Below are positions 25,505 through 34,266 of a stretch of DNA of 64,000 nt, in pieces. Both the position numbers and the translations under genes were made by a program. Numbering within the stretch: the first letter of the stretch is position 1; every line of letters begins with the position of its first letter. The stretch covers positions 253,650 through 317,649 of the forward strand of contig NZ_JAAWWP010000002.1 in assembly GCF_012273655.1 (NCBI RefSeq), in the 5' to 3' direction. The notes under the pieces are model-generated. The model did no database searches, was not told the DNA's origin, and saw only the letters and a program-made list of their open reading frames with translations. This DNA is from Streptomyces physcomitrii. Its GTDB lineage: Bacteria > Actinomycetota > Actinomycetes > Streptomycetales > Streptomycetaceae.

Positions 25505-25990
25505 ATGTCCGACACCACCCTCGGCACGAGCGGAACCGGCTCCCCGGACGGCGCCTCGCTCTACGACCGGGACCATCCCGCGCCGATCATCGAGCCCCCG
25601 CGGCAGCGCACGGCGAAGAGCCCCGGCACCCGGGCCCGCGGCAACTTCGAGATGTACGGCTGGTTGTTCATGCGCCTGTCCGGCATCGTGCTGGTCGTCC
25701 TGGTCATCGGCCATCTGCTGATCCAGCTGGTGCTCGACGGCGGCGTCTCCAAGATCGGCTTCGCCTTCGTGGCGGGCCGCTGGGCCTCCCCGTGGTGGCA
25801 GGCCTGGGACCTCGGCATGCTGTGGCTCGCGATGCTGCACGGCACCAACGGCCTGCGCACCGTCGTCGACGACTACGCGGAGCGCCCCGGCACCCGCATG
25901 TGGCTCAAGGGCCTGCTCTACACCGCCACGGTGTTCACCATCCTGCTGGGCACGCTGGTGATCTTCACCTTCGACCCGAACATCCGCTAG
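25505..25990 (+). CDS. sdhD: Succinate dehydrogenase hydrophobic membrane anchor subunit
   Basis: A 161-residue second membrane subunit of complex II. A polar leader of about 45 residues precedes three helices: EMYGWLFMRLSGIVLVVLVIGH, WDLGMLWLAMLHGTNGLRTVV and LYTATVFTILLGTLVIFTF. The His in MLHGTNGLR matches the quinone/haem region of SdhD. It starts five bases after the sdhC stop and ends 24 bases before sdhA. Confidence 0.93.
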   Translation: MSDTTLGTSGTGSPDGASLYDRDHPAPIIEPPRQRTAKSPGTRARGNFEMYGWLFMRLSGIVLVVLVIGHLLIQLVLDGGVSKIGFAFVAGRWASPWWQAWDLGMLWLAMLHGTNGLRTVVDDYAERPGTRMWLKGLLYTATVFTILLGTLVIFTFDPNIR

Positions 25991-26014
25991 GCGCCGGGGA
26001 AGAGGCAGCCAGAC

Positions 26015-27769
26015 ATGAAGATGCACACGTACGACACCGTGATCGTCGGCGCCGGTGGTGCGGGCATGCGCGCGGCCATCGAGGCGACCGGGCGCAGCCG
26101 GACCGCGGTGCTGACCAAGCTGTACCCGACCCGCTCCCACACGGGCGCCGCGCAGGGCGGCATGGCCGCCGCGCTGGCCAATGTGGAGGAGGACAACTGG
26201 GAGTGGCACACCTTCGACACCGTCAAGGGCGGTGACTACCTGGTCGACCAGGACGCCGCCGAGATCCTGGCGAAGGAGGCCATCGACGCCGTCCTCGACC
26301 TGGAGAAGATGGGCCTGCCCTTCAACCGGACCCCCGAGGGCACCATCGACCAGCGCCGCTTCGGCGGCCACTCGCGCAACCACGGCGAGGCCCCGGTCCG
26401 CCGGTCCTGCTACGCCGCGGACCGCACCGGGCACATGATCCTCCAGACGCTCTATCAGAACTGTGTGAAGCAGGGCGTGGAGTTCTTCAACGAGTTCTAC
26501 GTACTGGACCAGTTGCTCACCGAGGTGGACGGCGTCCGGATGTCGGCGGGCGTGGTCGCCTACGAGCTGGCGACCGGCGAGATCCATGTCTTCCGGGCGA
26601 AGTCCGTCGTCTACGCCTCCGGCGGCACCGGCAAGTTCTTCAAGGTGACCTCCAACGCGCACACCCTCACCGGCGACGGTCAGGCGGCCTGCTACCGGCG
26701 CGGACTGCCGCTTGAGGACATGGAGTTCTTCCAGTTCCACCCGACCGGCATCTGGCGGATGGGCATCCTGCTCACGGAGGGCGCCCGCGGCGAGGGCGGC
26801 ATCCTGCGCAACAAGGACGGCGAGCGCTTCATGGAGAAGTACGCCCCCGTCATGAAGGACCTCGCCTCCCGCGATGTCGTCTCGCGCTCCATCTACACCG
26901 AGATCCGCGAGGGCCGGGGCTGCGGACCCGAGGGCGACCACGTCTACCTCGACCTCACGCATCTGCCGCCGGAGCAACTGGACGCCAAACTCCCGGACAT
27001 CACCGAGTTCGCGCGCACCTACCTGGGCATCGAGCCGTACACCGACCCGATCCCGATCCAGCCGACCGCGCACTACGCGATGGGCGGCATCCCGACCAAT
27101 GTCGAGGGCGAGGTCCTGGCGGACAATCTGACCGTCGTCCCCGGCCTGTACGCGGCCGGGGAGGTCGCCTGCGTCTCGGTGCACGGCGCCAACCGGCTCG
27201 GCACCAACTCGCTGCTCGACATCAATGTCTTCGGTCGCCGCGCGGGCATCGCCGCCGCGGAGTACGCGGCCCGGCACGAACTCGTCGAACTCCCGGAGAA
27301 TCCCGGGGAGTCGGTCGCCGCGCAGGTGGAGCGGCTGCTCTCGGCCACCGGCAGCGAGCGGGTCTCGGAGATCCGCAGGGAGCTGCAGGAGACCATGGAC
27401 GCCAACGTCATGGTGTTCCGCACCGAGCAGACCATCAAGACGGCCGTCGCGAAGATCGCCGAGCTGCGCGAGCGCTATCTGCACGTCTCCGTGCAGGACA
27501 AGGGCAAGCGGTTCAACACCGACCTGCTGGAGGCGATCGAGCTGGGCAATCTGCTCGACCTCGCCGAGGTGATGGCGGTCTCGGCCCTGGCCCGCAAGGA
27601 GTCCCGCGGCGGCCACTACCGCGAGGACTTCCCGAACCGCGACGACGCCCACTTCATGCGCCACACCATGGCGTACCGCGAGGTCGGCGACGACGGCGCA
27701 CAGACCGTCCGTCTCGACTACAAGCCGGTCGTCCAGACCCGCTACCAGCCGATGGAGCGTACGTACTGA
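26015..27769 (+). CDS. sdhA: Succinate dehydrogenase flavoprotein subunit
   Basis: A 584-residue catalytic subunit oxidising succinate to fumarate. The FAD-binding [10 protein letters not shown] is at residues 12-21. SHTGAAQGG places the probable covalent FAD attachment at His42. The substrate-binding region includes FQFHPTGI and [22 protein letters not shown] and [14 protein letters not shown] are near-invariant SdhA stretches. Its TGA overlaps the sdhB ATG by one base, so the two are tightly coupled. Confidence 0.97.
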   Translation: MKMHTYDTVIVGAGGAGMRAAIEATGRSRTAVLTKLYPTRSHTGAAQGGMAAALANVEEDNWEWHTFDTVKGGDYLVDQDAAEILAKEAIDAVLDLEKMGLPFNRTPEGTIDQRRFGGHSRNHGEAPVRRSCYAADRTGHMILQTLYQNCVKQGVEFFNEFYVLDQLLTEVDGVRMSAGVVAYELATGEIHVFRAKSVVYASGGTGKFFKVTSNAHTLTGDGQAACYRRGLPLEDMEFFQFHPTGIWRMGILLTEGARGEGGILRNKDGERFMEKYAPVMKDLASRDVVSRSIYTEIREGRGCGPEGDHVYLDLTHLPPEQLDAKLPDITEFARTYLGIEPYTDPIPIQPTAHYAMGGIPTNVEGEVLADNLTVVPGLYAAGEVACVSVHGANRLGTNSLLDINVFGRRAGIAAAEYAARHELVELPENPGESVAAQVERLLSATGSERVSEIRRELQETMDANVMVFRTEQTIKTAVAKIAELRERYLHVSVQDKGKRFNTDLLEAIELGNLLDLAEVMAVSALARKESRGGHYREDFPNRDDAHFMRHTMAYREVGDDGAQTVRLDYKPVVQTRYQPMERTY

Positions 27770-28527
27770 TGGCTACCCCGACCATGGACAAGGTGGAGGC
27801 CGAGGCGTCCGCCTCCCCGTACATCACGGTCACCTTCCGGATCCGGCGCTTCAACCCGGAGGTCTCGGCGGAGGCGAGCTGGGAGGACTTCCGCCTGGAG
27901 ATCGACCCCAAGGAGCGGGTGCTCGACGGCCTGCACAAGATCAAGTGGGAGCTGGACGGCACCCTGACCTTCCGCCGCTCCTGCGCGCACGGCATCTGCG
28001 GCAGCGACGCCATGCGCATCAACGGCAAGAACCGGCTGGCCTGCAAGACCCTGATCAAGGACATCGGCCCGGAGAAGCCGATCACCGTCGAGCCCATCAA
28101 GGGGCTCGCGGTCCACAAGGACCTCATCGTGGACATGGAGCCCTTCTTCCAGTCCTACCGCGAGGTGATGCCCTTCCTGGTCACCAGCGGGAACGAGCCC
28201 ACCCGCGAGCGCCTGCAGTCCGCGAAGGACCGGGAGCGCTTCGACGACACCACCAAGTGCATCCTGTGCGCCGCCTGCACCTCCTCCTGCCCGGTGTTCT
28301 GGAACGACGGTCAGTACTTCGGCCCGGCGGCGATCGTCAACGCGCACCGCTTCATCTTCGACTCGCGTGACGAGGCGGGCGATCAGCGCCTGGAGATCCT
28401 GGGCGGCCAGGACGGGGTGTGGCGTTGCCGCACGACCTTCAACTGCACGGACGCCTGCCCGCGCGGCATCGAGGTCACCAAGGCCATCCAGGAGGTCAAG
28501 CGCGCGCTGATCACCCGGCGCTTCTGA
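27769..28527 (+). CDS. sdhB: Succinate dehydrogenase iron-sulfur subunit
   Basis: A 252-residue electron-transfer subunit of complex II. The plant-type 2Fe-2S ligands are Cys72, Cys77, Asp80 and Cys92 (RSCAHGICGSD to LAC); Asp replaces the usual third Cys, as in some other SdhB proteins. CILCAACTSSCPV and CRTTFNCTDACPRGIEV supply the ligands of the 4Fe-4S and 3Fe-4S clusters. It ends the operon before a strong terminator. Confidence 0.97.
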   Translation: MATPTMDKVEAEASASPYITVTFRIRRFNPEVSAEASWEDFRLEIDPKERVLDGLHKIKWELDGTLTFRRSCAHGICGSDAMRINGKNRLACKTLIKDIGPEKPITVEPIKGLAVHKDLIVDMEPFFQSYREVMPFLVTSGNEPTRERLQSAKDRERFDDTTKCILCAACTSSCPVFWNDGQYFGPAAIVNAHRFIFDSRDEAGDQRLEILGGQDGVWRCRTTFNCTDACPRGIEVTKAIQEVKRALITRRF

Positions 28528-28561
28528 CCCGCCCCGGCCTCCCGGTCTCCCCTGCTCCGGT

Positions 28562-28593
28562 ACGCCCCGCCGTCCTTCCGGGTGGCGGGGCGT
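28562..28593. terminator. Bidirectional terminator between sdhB and the hydrolase gene
   Basis: ACGCCCCGCC and GGCGGGGCGT form a perfect 10-bp stem with a 12-base loop. It lies between two converging genes, 34 bases from the sdhB stop and two bases from the hydrolase stop, and can serve both. Confidence 0.85.
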
Positions 28594-28595
28594 CC

Positions 28596-29507
28596 TCATG
28601 AGCGCTGCCCGCCCTCCGTCCCATCCGTGCCGTACAGCACTCCGTCGAGGAACTCCCGCTGCAGGTCCAGCCATTGAGCCGGGCGCTCGGCGAACGGCAG
28701 GTGCCCGGTGGGCAGTTCGACGGTCACGGCGCCGGGGATCCCCTCGGACAGCTGCCGCTGGTGGAAGGGGCTCACCAGGGCGTCCTCGGTGGTGGAGACG
28801 GCGAGCACCGGCACCCGCAGCCGCCCCAAGTCCTCGCGTACGTCGAGGGTTTCGAGGAGGGCGACCTGCTCGTCGGTGCCGGGCGGGACCGTGCGCGCGG
28901 CCTCTTCGAGGGCTGCCTCCACCGTCGCGCGGTCCATGCCGTCGGCGGTGGTGGAGCCGAGGCCGGACAGGAAGAGGTAGGCGGCGAGCCGGTCCCGCTC
29001 GGGCTCGGCGAGCAGTCGGCGCCAGAGCCGTGCGGCGAGCAGGAAGCGCGGGCTCGGACGGGCGAACCCGGCGGTCAGCACCAGCGCCCGCACCCGCCGC
29101 GGATGCCGGGCGGCGGCCCGGACGGCGAGGGCGGTGCCGAGCGAGTACCCGGAGACGGCGAAGCTCTCCAGTCCCTCTTCGACGGCGGTGGCCACCAAGT
29201 CGTCGGCCAGGGCGTCGAGTTCGAGGGGCCGCTCGGCGCGCGGGGTGCCGCCGGAGCCGGGCAGATCGGGCCCGACGACCCGGTACCGCTCGGCGAGCCC
29301 CTGGACCACCGGACCGAAGTTGGCCGCGAAACCACCGCCCGCCCCGTGCGCCAGCAGCAGCCCCGGCCCGCTGCCGAGCACGGTCCGGCTCAGCCCGGAG
29401 GGGCCGAGGTGCGCGGCGGGTACGGGAGCGGGGGCCGGCGCGGCAGCCGGGGAGGGCGGGGTCGTACGGGGCGAGGGCGCACCGGAGTGCGGCGGGTTCG
29501 TGGTCAT
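28596..29507 (-). CDS. Alpha/beta hydrolase
   Basis: A 303-residue alpha/beta hydrolase. After a Pro/Ala-rich leader of about 35 residues comes GPGLLLAHGAGGGFAANFGP with the oxyanion-hole HGAGG. The nucleophile elbow is VSGYSLGTALAV. The acid is the Asp of STTEDALVSPF and the base is the His of LPTGHLPFAERP. No ribosome binding site precedes the ATG, and a MerR-type promoter places the transcription start at or next to the ATG, so the message is probably leaderless. The divergent MerR gene is the likely activator. The substrate is unknown. Confidence 0.9.
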   Translation of the reverse strand: MTTNPPHSGAPSPRTTPPSPAAAPAPAPVPAAHLGPSGLSRTVLGSGPGLLLAHGAGGGFAANFGPVVQGLAERYRVVGPDLPGSGGTPRAERPLELDALADDLVATAVEEGLESFAVSGYSLGTALAVRAAARHPRRVRALVLTAGFARPSPRFLLAARLWRRLLAEPERDRLAAYLFLSGLGSTTADGMDRATVEAALEEAARTVPPGTDEQVALLETLDVREDLGRLRVPVLAVSTTEDALVSPFHQRQLSEGIPGAVTVELPTGHLPFAERPAQWLDLQREFLDGVLYGTDGTEGGQRS

Positions 29508-29513
29508 GCCCGG

Positions 29514-29545
29514 ACGCTAAGGTCTGACATCGGTGTGAGGGTCAA
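29514..29545 (-). promoter_or_regulatory. MerR-type long-spacer promoter of the hydrolase gene
   Basis: On the minus strand TTGACC (29540-29545) is followed after 20 bases by TAGCGT (29514-29519). The over-long spacer contains an imperfect dyad, CTCACA-CCGA-TGTCAG. This is the architecture MerR proteins activate by untwisting DNA. The predicted start falls about at the ATG at 29507. Confidence 0.65.
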
Positions 29546-29661
29546 GCCCCCTCTCGCCCCTGGTCCCGGCCGCGGGCGACGCCGTACGGGGAGACGCACG
29601 CAAGACGCACGGGAACGCGGGGCGGAGACGGGGACGGACCCGCGGAGCGAGGGGAGAAGCC

Positions 29662-30072
29662 ATGCGCATCGGAGACATGGTCCGGCGGACCGGAGTCAGC
29701 GAGCGGCTGCTGCGCTACTACGAGGACCAGGGCCTCCTCTCCCCCGCCCGGCGGCCCAGCGGCTACCGCGCGTACACGGAGGCCGATGTCGCGACGGTCG
29801 CCCGGATCCGGAGCCTGCTCGCGGCGGGCCTCGGCACGGCCACCATCGCCCGGGTGCTGCCCTGTGTCCGCGAGGAGGCCGAGGTCCTCGCCCCGACCTG
29901 CCCGGACCTGGTGGCCGAACTCCGGGTGGAACGGGACCGTATCGACCTGGCGATCGGCCAGCTGCTCACCTCCCGCGGGCTGCTCGACCAGGTGATCGCG
30001 GCCGGCCCGGCGGCACCCTCCACCGAGGAGCCCGAGGCGCCGTGCAGGGCACGGACGGCGCAGGCGATCTAG
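29662..30072 (+). CDS. MerR-family transcriptional regulator
   Basis: A 136-residue regulator. The winged helix-turn-helix is complete: MRIGDMVRRTGVSERLLRYYEDQGLL, then RRPSGYRAYTEADVATVARI. A dimerising coiled coil follows. Three Cys residues (VLPCVREE, APTCPDLV, EAPCRAR) are present but not in a known metal-binding pattern. GGAG precedes the ATG. It is divergent from the alpha/beta hydrolase and the intervening DNA contains a MerR-type promoter, so it probably controls that gene. The inducer is unknown. Confidence 0.92.
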   Translation: MRIGDMVRRTGVSERLLRYYEDQGLLSPARRPSGYRAYTEADVATVARIRSLLAAGLGTATIARVLPCVREEAEVLAPTCPDLVAELRVERDRIDLAIGQLLTSRGLLDQVIAAGPAAPSTEEPEAPCRARTAQAI

Positions 30073-30270
30073 ACGACAGGCGGCAGACGGCCGCGGGTCC
30101 GACCCCAGCCCGCTCCCCCTCCCCACAGACACCCACGGACCCGGTGTGCGCCCGCCGCACACCGGGTCCGCTCATGTCCCGCGCCGGAATCCCGCTGGCC
30201 CCAACTCCCGCACCCCGAACGGCAGGTGGCATGGCGCCGGTCACATCACCCCACCGCGACCCCCTCCCAC

Positions 30271-30284
30271 TTGAACACGTTCAA
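30271..30284. promoter_or_regulatory. TetR operator 1 (TTGAACACGTTCAA)
   Basis: A perfect 6-bp inverted repeat TTGAAC-AC-GTTCAA overlapping the -35 of the operon that ends with a TetR gene. A second, base-identical 14-mer lies 45 bases downstream. Confidence 0.8.
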
Positions 30285-30299
30285 AAACCGTCCTACAGT
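30271..30299 (+). promoter_or_regulatory. Promoter of the TetR-controlled three-gene operon
   Basis: TTGAAC (30271-30276) and TACAGT (30294-30299) are separated by exactly 17 bases. The -35 is part of operator 1, so repressor binding would block polymerase directly. Confidence 0.6.
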
Positions 30300-30315
30300 C
30301 CTGGCATACAGCTTT

Positions 30316-30329
30316 TTGAACACGTTCAA
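30316..30329. promoter_or_regulatory. TetR operator 2 (TTGAACACGTTCAA)
   Basis: A base-identical second copy of the operator, lying after the predicted transcription start and 14 bases before the first start codon. The flanking bases are in the inverse order to those of copy 1 (c...a versus t...g). Confidence 0.8.
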
Positions 30330-30343
30330 GAAGGGGTGGGGAC

Positions 30344-30751
30344 ATGGATCTCACAGTGGTCGCCTACATCGTCTATCTGCTGGTCAGCATCGGTCTGACC
30401 GTCTGGGTGGCGCGCACGCTCAGCCGGAACGGGCGGATCTTCCTCGCGGATGTCCTCAAGGGCAACGAGAAGCTCGCGGACGCGGTCAACCACCTGCTCG
30501 TGGTCGGCTTCTACCTGGTCAACCTCGGCTTCGTGGCGCTCTATCTGAACGCCGACGAGGAGATCACCAGCACCCGGGAGATCTTCGAGACGCTCTCGAC
30601 CAAGCTCGGCGTCGTCCTGCTCGTCCTCGGTGTCCTGCACCTGGGCAACGTGTGGGTGCTCAACAAGATCCGCCGCCGGGGCGTCCTGGAGCGCGAGCAG
30701 CTGCCGCCCGTTCCGCCGCAGGGCTGGGTGGCGCCGGGGGCCCGGGCATGA
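30344..30751 (+). CDS. Small membrane protein of the TetR-controlled operon
   Basis: A 135-residue membrane protein with three hydrophobic helices: VVAYIVYLLVSIGLTVWVA, HLLVVGFYLVNLGFVALYL and LGVVLLVLGVLHLGNVWVL. A charged loop (RIFLADVLKGNEKLAD) lies after the first. I do not recognise a named family; similar proteins are common Streptomyces hypotheticals beside DCC-type genes. It has a strong ribosome binding site (GGGGTGGGGAC). Its stop overlaps the next start by 4 bases. It is likely induced when the operon's TetR protein releases the twin operators. Confidence 0.85.
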   Translation: MDLTVVAYIVYLLVSIGLTVWVARTLSRNGRIFLADVLKGNEKLADAVNHLLVVGFYLVNLGFVALYLNADEEITSTREIFETLSTKLGVVLLVLGVLHLGNVWVLNKIRRRGVLEREQLPPVPPQGWVAPGARA

Positions 30752-31290
30752 CCGCCCAGCCCTCCGGTGCGGACCGGGGCGCCGCGCGCGTCCCGGTCCG
30801 CGGGCTCACGGTCCTGTACGACCCGGACTGCTCGCTGTGCGCGCACCTGAGCCGCTGGCTGCGGCGGCAGCGGCAGCTCGTCCCGCTCGAACTGCTCCCG
30901 GCCGCCTCGCCGGAGGCCCGGCGCCGCTACCCGGGGCTCGACCACCGGGCGACCCTGGACGAGATCACCGTGGTCGGCGACAGCGGCCAGGTCTACACGG
31001 GGACCGCGGCCTGGGTGGTCGTGCTGTGGGCGCTGTCCGAGTACCGCGAACTGGCCCACCGGATGAGCAGCCCCACCGGCGCCCGGTTCGCCCGCGGCGC
31101 CGTCCTCGCCGCGGCCAAGTGGCGCGCCGCGCAGCTCCCGGCCAGGGCCCCGGTACGCGGCGGCCACCCCGGCAGCGGCTGGGGCGGCGGCGCCTACCGG
31201 CAGCAGGACGGCTGGACCTACCGGCCCGGCTCCGGCTGGACCATGGAGCCGCCCGGCGCCTGCGCCGGGGGCGAGTGCGGAACTCGTTAG
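30748..31290 (+). CDS. DCC-family (DUF393) thiol-disulfide oxidoreductase-like protein
   Basis: A 180-residue cytoplasmic protein of the DCC family. The signature DxxCxxC is VLYDPDCSLCAHLSRWL, followed by PLELLPAASPEARRRYPGL and the TAAWVVVLWALSEYREL helix. The C-terminal 45 residues are Gly/Tyr/Trp-rich (GSGWGGGAYRQQDGWTYRPG) and end in a Cys pair. It is the middle gene of the operon, coupled to the upstream membrane protein by ATGA. The family is thought to act in thiol redox chemistry; the target is unknown. Confidence 0.87.
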   Translation: MTAQPSGADRGAARVPVRGLTVLYDPDCSLCAHLSRWLRRQRQLVPLELLPAASPEARRRYPGLDHRATLDEITVVGDSGQVYTGTAAWVVVLWALSEYRELAHRMSSPTGARFARGAVLAAAKWRAAQLPARAPVRGGHPGSGWGGGAYRQQDGWTYRPGSGWTMEPPGACAGGECGTR

Positions 31291-31300
31291 GCTCGCTGCC

Positions 31301-32293
31301 GTGTCAACCGCGAACGAGTCACCGACGCCGGGCCCCGGCCGCCGCCCGTCCGGAACGCCGGAAGGGCAGGCCGGGTCGGAGAAGCCGGCCACCCCGGCCG
31401 AGCCCGTCAGGACGAAGAAGCCAAACAGGCCCGAGAAGCCGAGGCCCGAAAAGGCGGAGAAGGCCGAAAGAGCCGAGAAGACGGAGAGGGCCGAGAAGAC
31501 GGAGAAGAGCGAGCAGACCCGGGCGCTCATCCTCCAGACGGCGATGGAGCTCTTCCAGGAGCGCGGCTACGACAAGACCACCATGCGGGCCATCGCCCAG
31601 GAGGCCGGGGTCTCGGTCGGCAACGCGTACTACTACTTCGCGGGCAAGGAGCACCTGATCCAGGGCTTCTACGACCGGATCGCCGCCGAACACCAGGAGC
31701 GGGTACGGCCGATCCTGGCCCGGGAGACCGATCTGGAGGCGCGTCTTTCGGGGGTGCTCCAGGCCTGGCTGGACATCGCCGAGCCGTACCACGAGTTCGC
31801 GGCGCAGTTCTTCAAGAACGCCGCCGACCCGGACAGTCCGCTCAGCCCCTTCTCCGCCGAGTCGGAGCACGCGCGGGAGGCCGCGATCGATGTGCACCGC
31901 GCGACGCTGGCCGGGGCCGAGGCGAAGGTGCCCGCCGAACTCGCGGTGATCCTGCCGGAGTTGATGTGGCTCTCGCAGATGGGCCTGGTGCTCTACTGGG
32001 TCTTCGACCGCTCCGAGGGCCACCGCCGCAGCCGCCGTCTCGCGGACCGCGGGGCCCGGCTGACCAGCCGGGGCGTGGCGCTGGCCCGCTTCCGGGTGCT
32101 GCGCCCGCTCGTACGCGAAGTGCACGAGCTCTTCACGGACTTCCTGCCGGGGATGACGCAGGCGGCACCGGCGGCGGAGAACTCCCCCGCAGCGGACGGG
32201 ACTTCACCGCCGGACGGCGCGGCGAAGACGGAGCGGGCCGCGAAGACGGAACGCGCGGCGAAGGGGAAGAGGGTGCGGCGCGGGAAGCGCTAG
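31301..32293 (+). CDS. TetR-family regulator with long charged tails
   Basis: A 330-residue regulator, about 120 longer than a normal TetR protein. Residues 1-70 are Pro-rich then Lys/Glu/Ala repeats (EKAEKAERAEKTERAEKTEK). The DNA-binding domain follows: TRALILQTAMELFQERGYD, then TTMRAIAQEAGVSVGNAYYYF. The ligand domain resembles the group with an aromatic YHEFAAQFFKNAADP stretch. The C-terminus is another Lys/Arg-rich repeat (KTERAAKTERAAKGKRVRR). GTG start, 10 bases after the DCC gene. As third gene of an operon with two identical palindromes at its promoter, it is most likely an autorepressor. Confidence 0.88.
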   Translation: MSTANESPTPGPGRRPSGTPEGQAGSEKPATPAEPVRTKKPNRPEKPRPEKAEKAERAEKTERAEKTEKSEQTRALILQTAMELFQERGYDKTTMRAIAQEAGVSVGNAYYYFAGKEHLIQGFYDRIAAEHQERVRPILARETDLEARLSGVLQAWLDIAEPYHEFAAQFFKNAADPDSPLSPFSAESEHAREAAIDVHRATLAGAEAKVPAELAVILPELMWLSQMGLVLYWVFDRSEGHRRSRRLADRGARLTSRGVALARFRVLRPLVREVHELFTDFLPGMTQAAPAAENSPAADGTSPPDGAAKTERAAKTERAAKGKRVRRGKR

Positions 32294-32375
32294 CGGTGCC
32301 GGGGAGGAGGAGGCGGCGGGGGTGTACGGGCGCGTGCGGTCAAGTGGTGGCGTGCGTCCGCCGGTTGAGGACGAC

Positions 32376-32945
32376 TCAGTTCAACTCCCGGCGCAGTACG
32401 GGCCGTTTGGGTGCCCGCCGGGCGACCTCCGCGAAGCCCTCCTGCGTCAGCAGGGAGACCAGGCCGTGGTAGGCGTCGTCCGCGCCGACCGGGCCGAGGG
32501 TGTCGTCCACCGGGTAGGCCTCGACCGTACGGGCGCCGCGTTCCCGGGCGAACTCGACGGCGGCGCGCACCAGTTGGCGGGCGACCCCGTGGCCGCGGTG
32601 CTCCCGGGCGACGTAGAGGCAGACCAGCGACCAGACCGGGCGGTCGTCCACCGGCTTGCTCACCGGGGAGCGGTCCAGGCGGCCGAACTCCTCACGCGGG
32701 GCGAGGGAGACCCAGCCGGCCGGAAGGCCCTCGCGGTAGACGAGGAGGCCTGGTTCGCGGCCCTCGTCGACCAGGGCGCGCAGCGCGAGGCGGTTGCCCT
32801 CGCCCCACCGGGTCCGGCGTTCTGCCGGGGTGAGCCGGAAGAACATGCACCAGCAGCCCTTCACGGCGCCGCGCCTGCCGAGGAGTTCCTCGACATCCGG
32901 CCAGCAGGCGGGGGTGGCGGGTACCGCGGCGGGGGTCTCGGTCAT
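32376..32945 (-). CDS. GNAT-family N-acetyltransferase
   Basis: A 189-residue acetyltransferase. The acetyl-CoA-binding motif is VWSLVCLYVAREHRGHGVAR, followed by LVRAAVEFARERGARTVEAYPV. The upstream CWCMFFRLTPAERR and WVSLAPREEFGRL are typical of a common actinobacterial GNAT subgroup. The start is ATG. It stands alone. The substrate is unknown. Confidence 0.9.
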   Translation of the reverse strand: MTETPAAVPATPACWPDVEELLGRRGAVKGCWCMFFRLTPAERRTRWGEGNRLALRALVDEGREPGLLVYREGLPAGWVSLAPREEFGRLDRSPVSKPVDDRPVWSLVCLYVAREHRGHGVARQLVRAAVEFARERGARTVEAYPVDDTLGPVGADDAYHGLVSLLTQEGFAEVARRAPKRPVLRRELN

Positions 32946-33166
32946 GCGGGCGATCCTGCCGGAAGCGGAAGCCGCTCGGGCCGAGGCGTGCCGGAGCCGG
33001 AACCCGGTGCCTCCGGCGGGAACCCGGGTGAGGGCAGGGGGCGTCCTGGTCTGCGTAACGGACCTGCCGAGCGCCGCGGCCCGGTGTCGGTGTTCTTCGA
33101 TACCCTCGACCCACAGCCGCCGACGCCCGCGGGAGGCGACCGGCTGTTCGCAGAGAGCGGGGAACG

Positions 33167-33658
33167 ATGAGCCAGCCCAACCCGTACCAGGACGGGAACT
33201 ACCAGTGGGGACCCGCGCAGGGCCAGGGCGCCCCGGGCTACGGATACCCGGGCGGCGCCCCGGGCTACGGCTACCCGCAGGGCGGCGCCCTGGTGCCCGG
33301 ACAGGGCGGCGGCGCGGTACCGCTGCTGTCGCTGGGGGACATCACGGTGCTGCAGGACCGTATCGTCACCCCCGCGGGTGAACTCCCGCTCAAGGGCGCG
33401 GTGTGGAACGCCACCGACATGTCGCGCACCGAGGAGAAGATCCCGACCCATGCCGTGGTGCTCGCGATCATCTTCTTCATCTTCTGCCTGCTCGGACTGC
33501 TCTTCCTCCTGATGAAGGAGAAGAAGACCACCGGCTTCATCCAGGTCTCGGTCACCAGCGGCGGCCGCCACCACACCACGATGATCCCGGCCCAGGGCCC
33601 GCAGACCATGCCCCAGGTGATGGCCCAGCTCAACTACGCCCGCTCGCTCAGCTCCTGA
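33167..33658 (+). CDS. Tail-anchored-like membrane protein with Gly/Tyr/Pro-rich head
   Basis: A 163-residue protein. Residues 1-45 are low-complexity GYGYPGGAPGYGYPQGG-type repeats. A folded segment (LSLGDITVLQDRIVTPAGELPLKGAVWNA) follows, then one strong membrane span (VVLAIIFFIFCLLGLLFLLM) and a short C-terminal domain (TTGFIQVSVTSGGRHHTTMI). I recognise no named function. GGGGA precedes the ATG. Similar Gly/Tyr-rich heads occur on the RDD protein at the right edge of the window. Confidence 0.82.
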   Translation: MSQPNPYQDGNYQWGPAQGQGAPGYGYPGGAPGYGYPQGGALVPGQGGGAVPLLSLGDITVLQDRIVTPAGELPLKGAVWNATDMSRTEEKIPTHAVVLAIIFFIFCLLGLLFLLMKEKKTTGFIQVSVTSGGRHHTTMIPAQGPQTMPQVMAQLNYARSLSS

Positions 33659-33867
33659 GCCCCGGCGCTCTCCGGTGCCGCCCGCGCCGGCGGTACGTCA
33701 TGGGCGGGGCACGGGTGTTGACGCCCGGGGACGCGCCCGAGGGACTTCCGTACGGGCGGGTGCCGTGCGCGGCGGCGAGGCTGCCGGGACCGGGTGCCCG
33801 GGCCGCCGATAATGCCGGGCGGCGGTCCGGACCGGCCCGGGGCCGCCCCGTACGGAAGGAGAGCGGC

Positions 33868-34203
33868 ATGTCGCACACCGAGGTGGTCCGCGCGGTCCTG
33901 GAGAGCTATCTCGCCCAGGACCGCGTACGCGCCGAGCAACTCATCGCCCCCGACTACGTGTTCACCAGCCCGCAGGACGACCACATCGACCGGGCGGCCT
34001 TCTTCGACCGCTGCTTCCCGACCGCCGACCGGTTCCGCTCCCAGCACATCCTCCGGCTGGTACCGGCCTCCGAGGACGAGGTCTTCCTGCTGTACGAGTA
34101 CGAGCTGACCACCGGCGCCCGGCACCGCAATGTCGAGCTGAGCCGGGTGCGGGACGGCATGCTCACCCGGACCGAGGTGTTCTTCGGCGGCCGGGTGGGG
34201 TGA
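33868..34203 (+). CDS. SnoaL/NTF2-like domain protein
   Basis: A 111-residue single-domain protein with the NTF2/SnoaL-like cone fold: VVRAVLESYLAQDRVRAEQLIAPDYVFTSP followed by a beta-rich half (EDEVFLLYEYELTTGARHRNVEL, VRDGMLTRTEVFFGG). AAGGAG precedes the ATG. Such proteins are small binding or catalytic scaffolds, and the specific role cannot be told. It stands alone, converging on the metallophosphoesterase gene. Confidence 0.85.
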   Translation: MSHTEVVRAVLESYLAQDRVRAEQLIAPDYVFTSPQDDHIDRAAFFDRCFPTADRFRSQHILRLVPASEDEVFLLYEYELTTGARHRNVELSRVRDGMLTRTEVFFGGRVG

Positions 34204-34266
34204 ACCAGGCGGACGGCGTGCGCCGGGCAGACCTGGTGGGCCGGGTGAACCGGTACCGGTGGGCCG

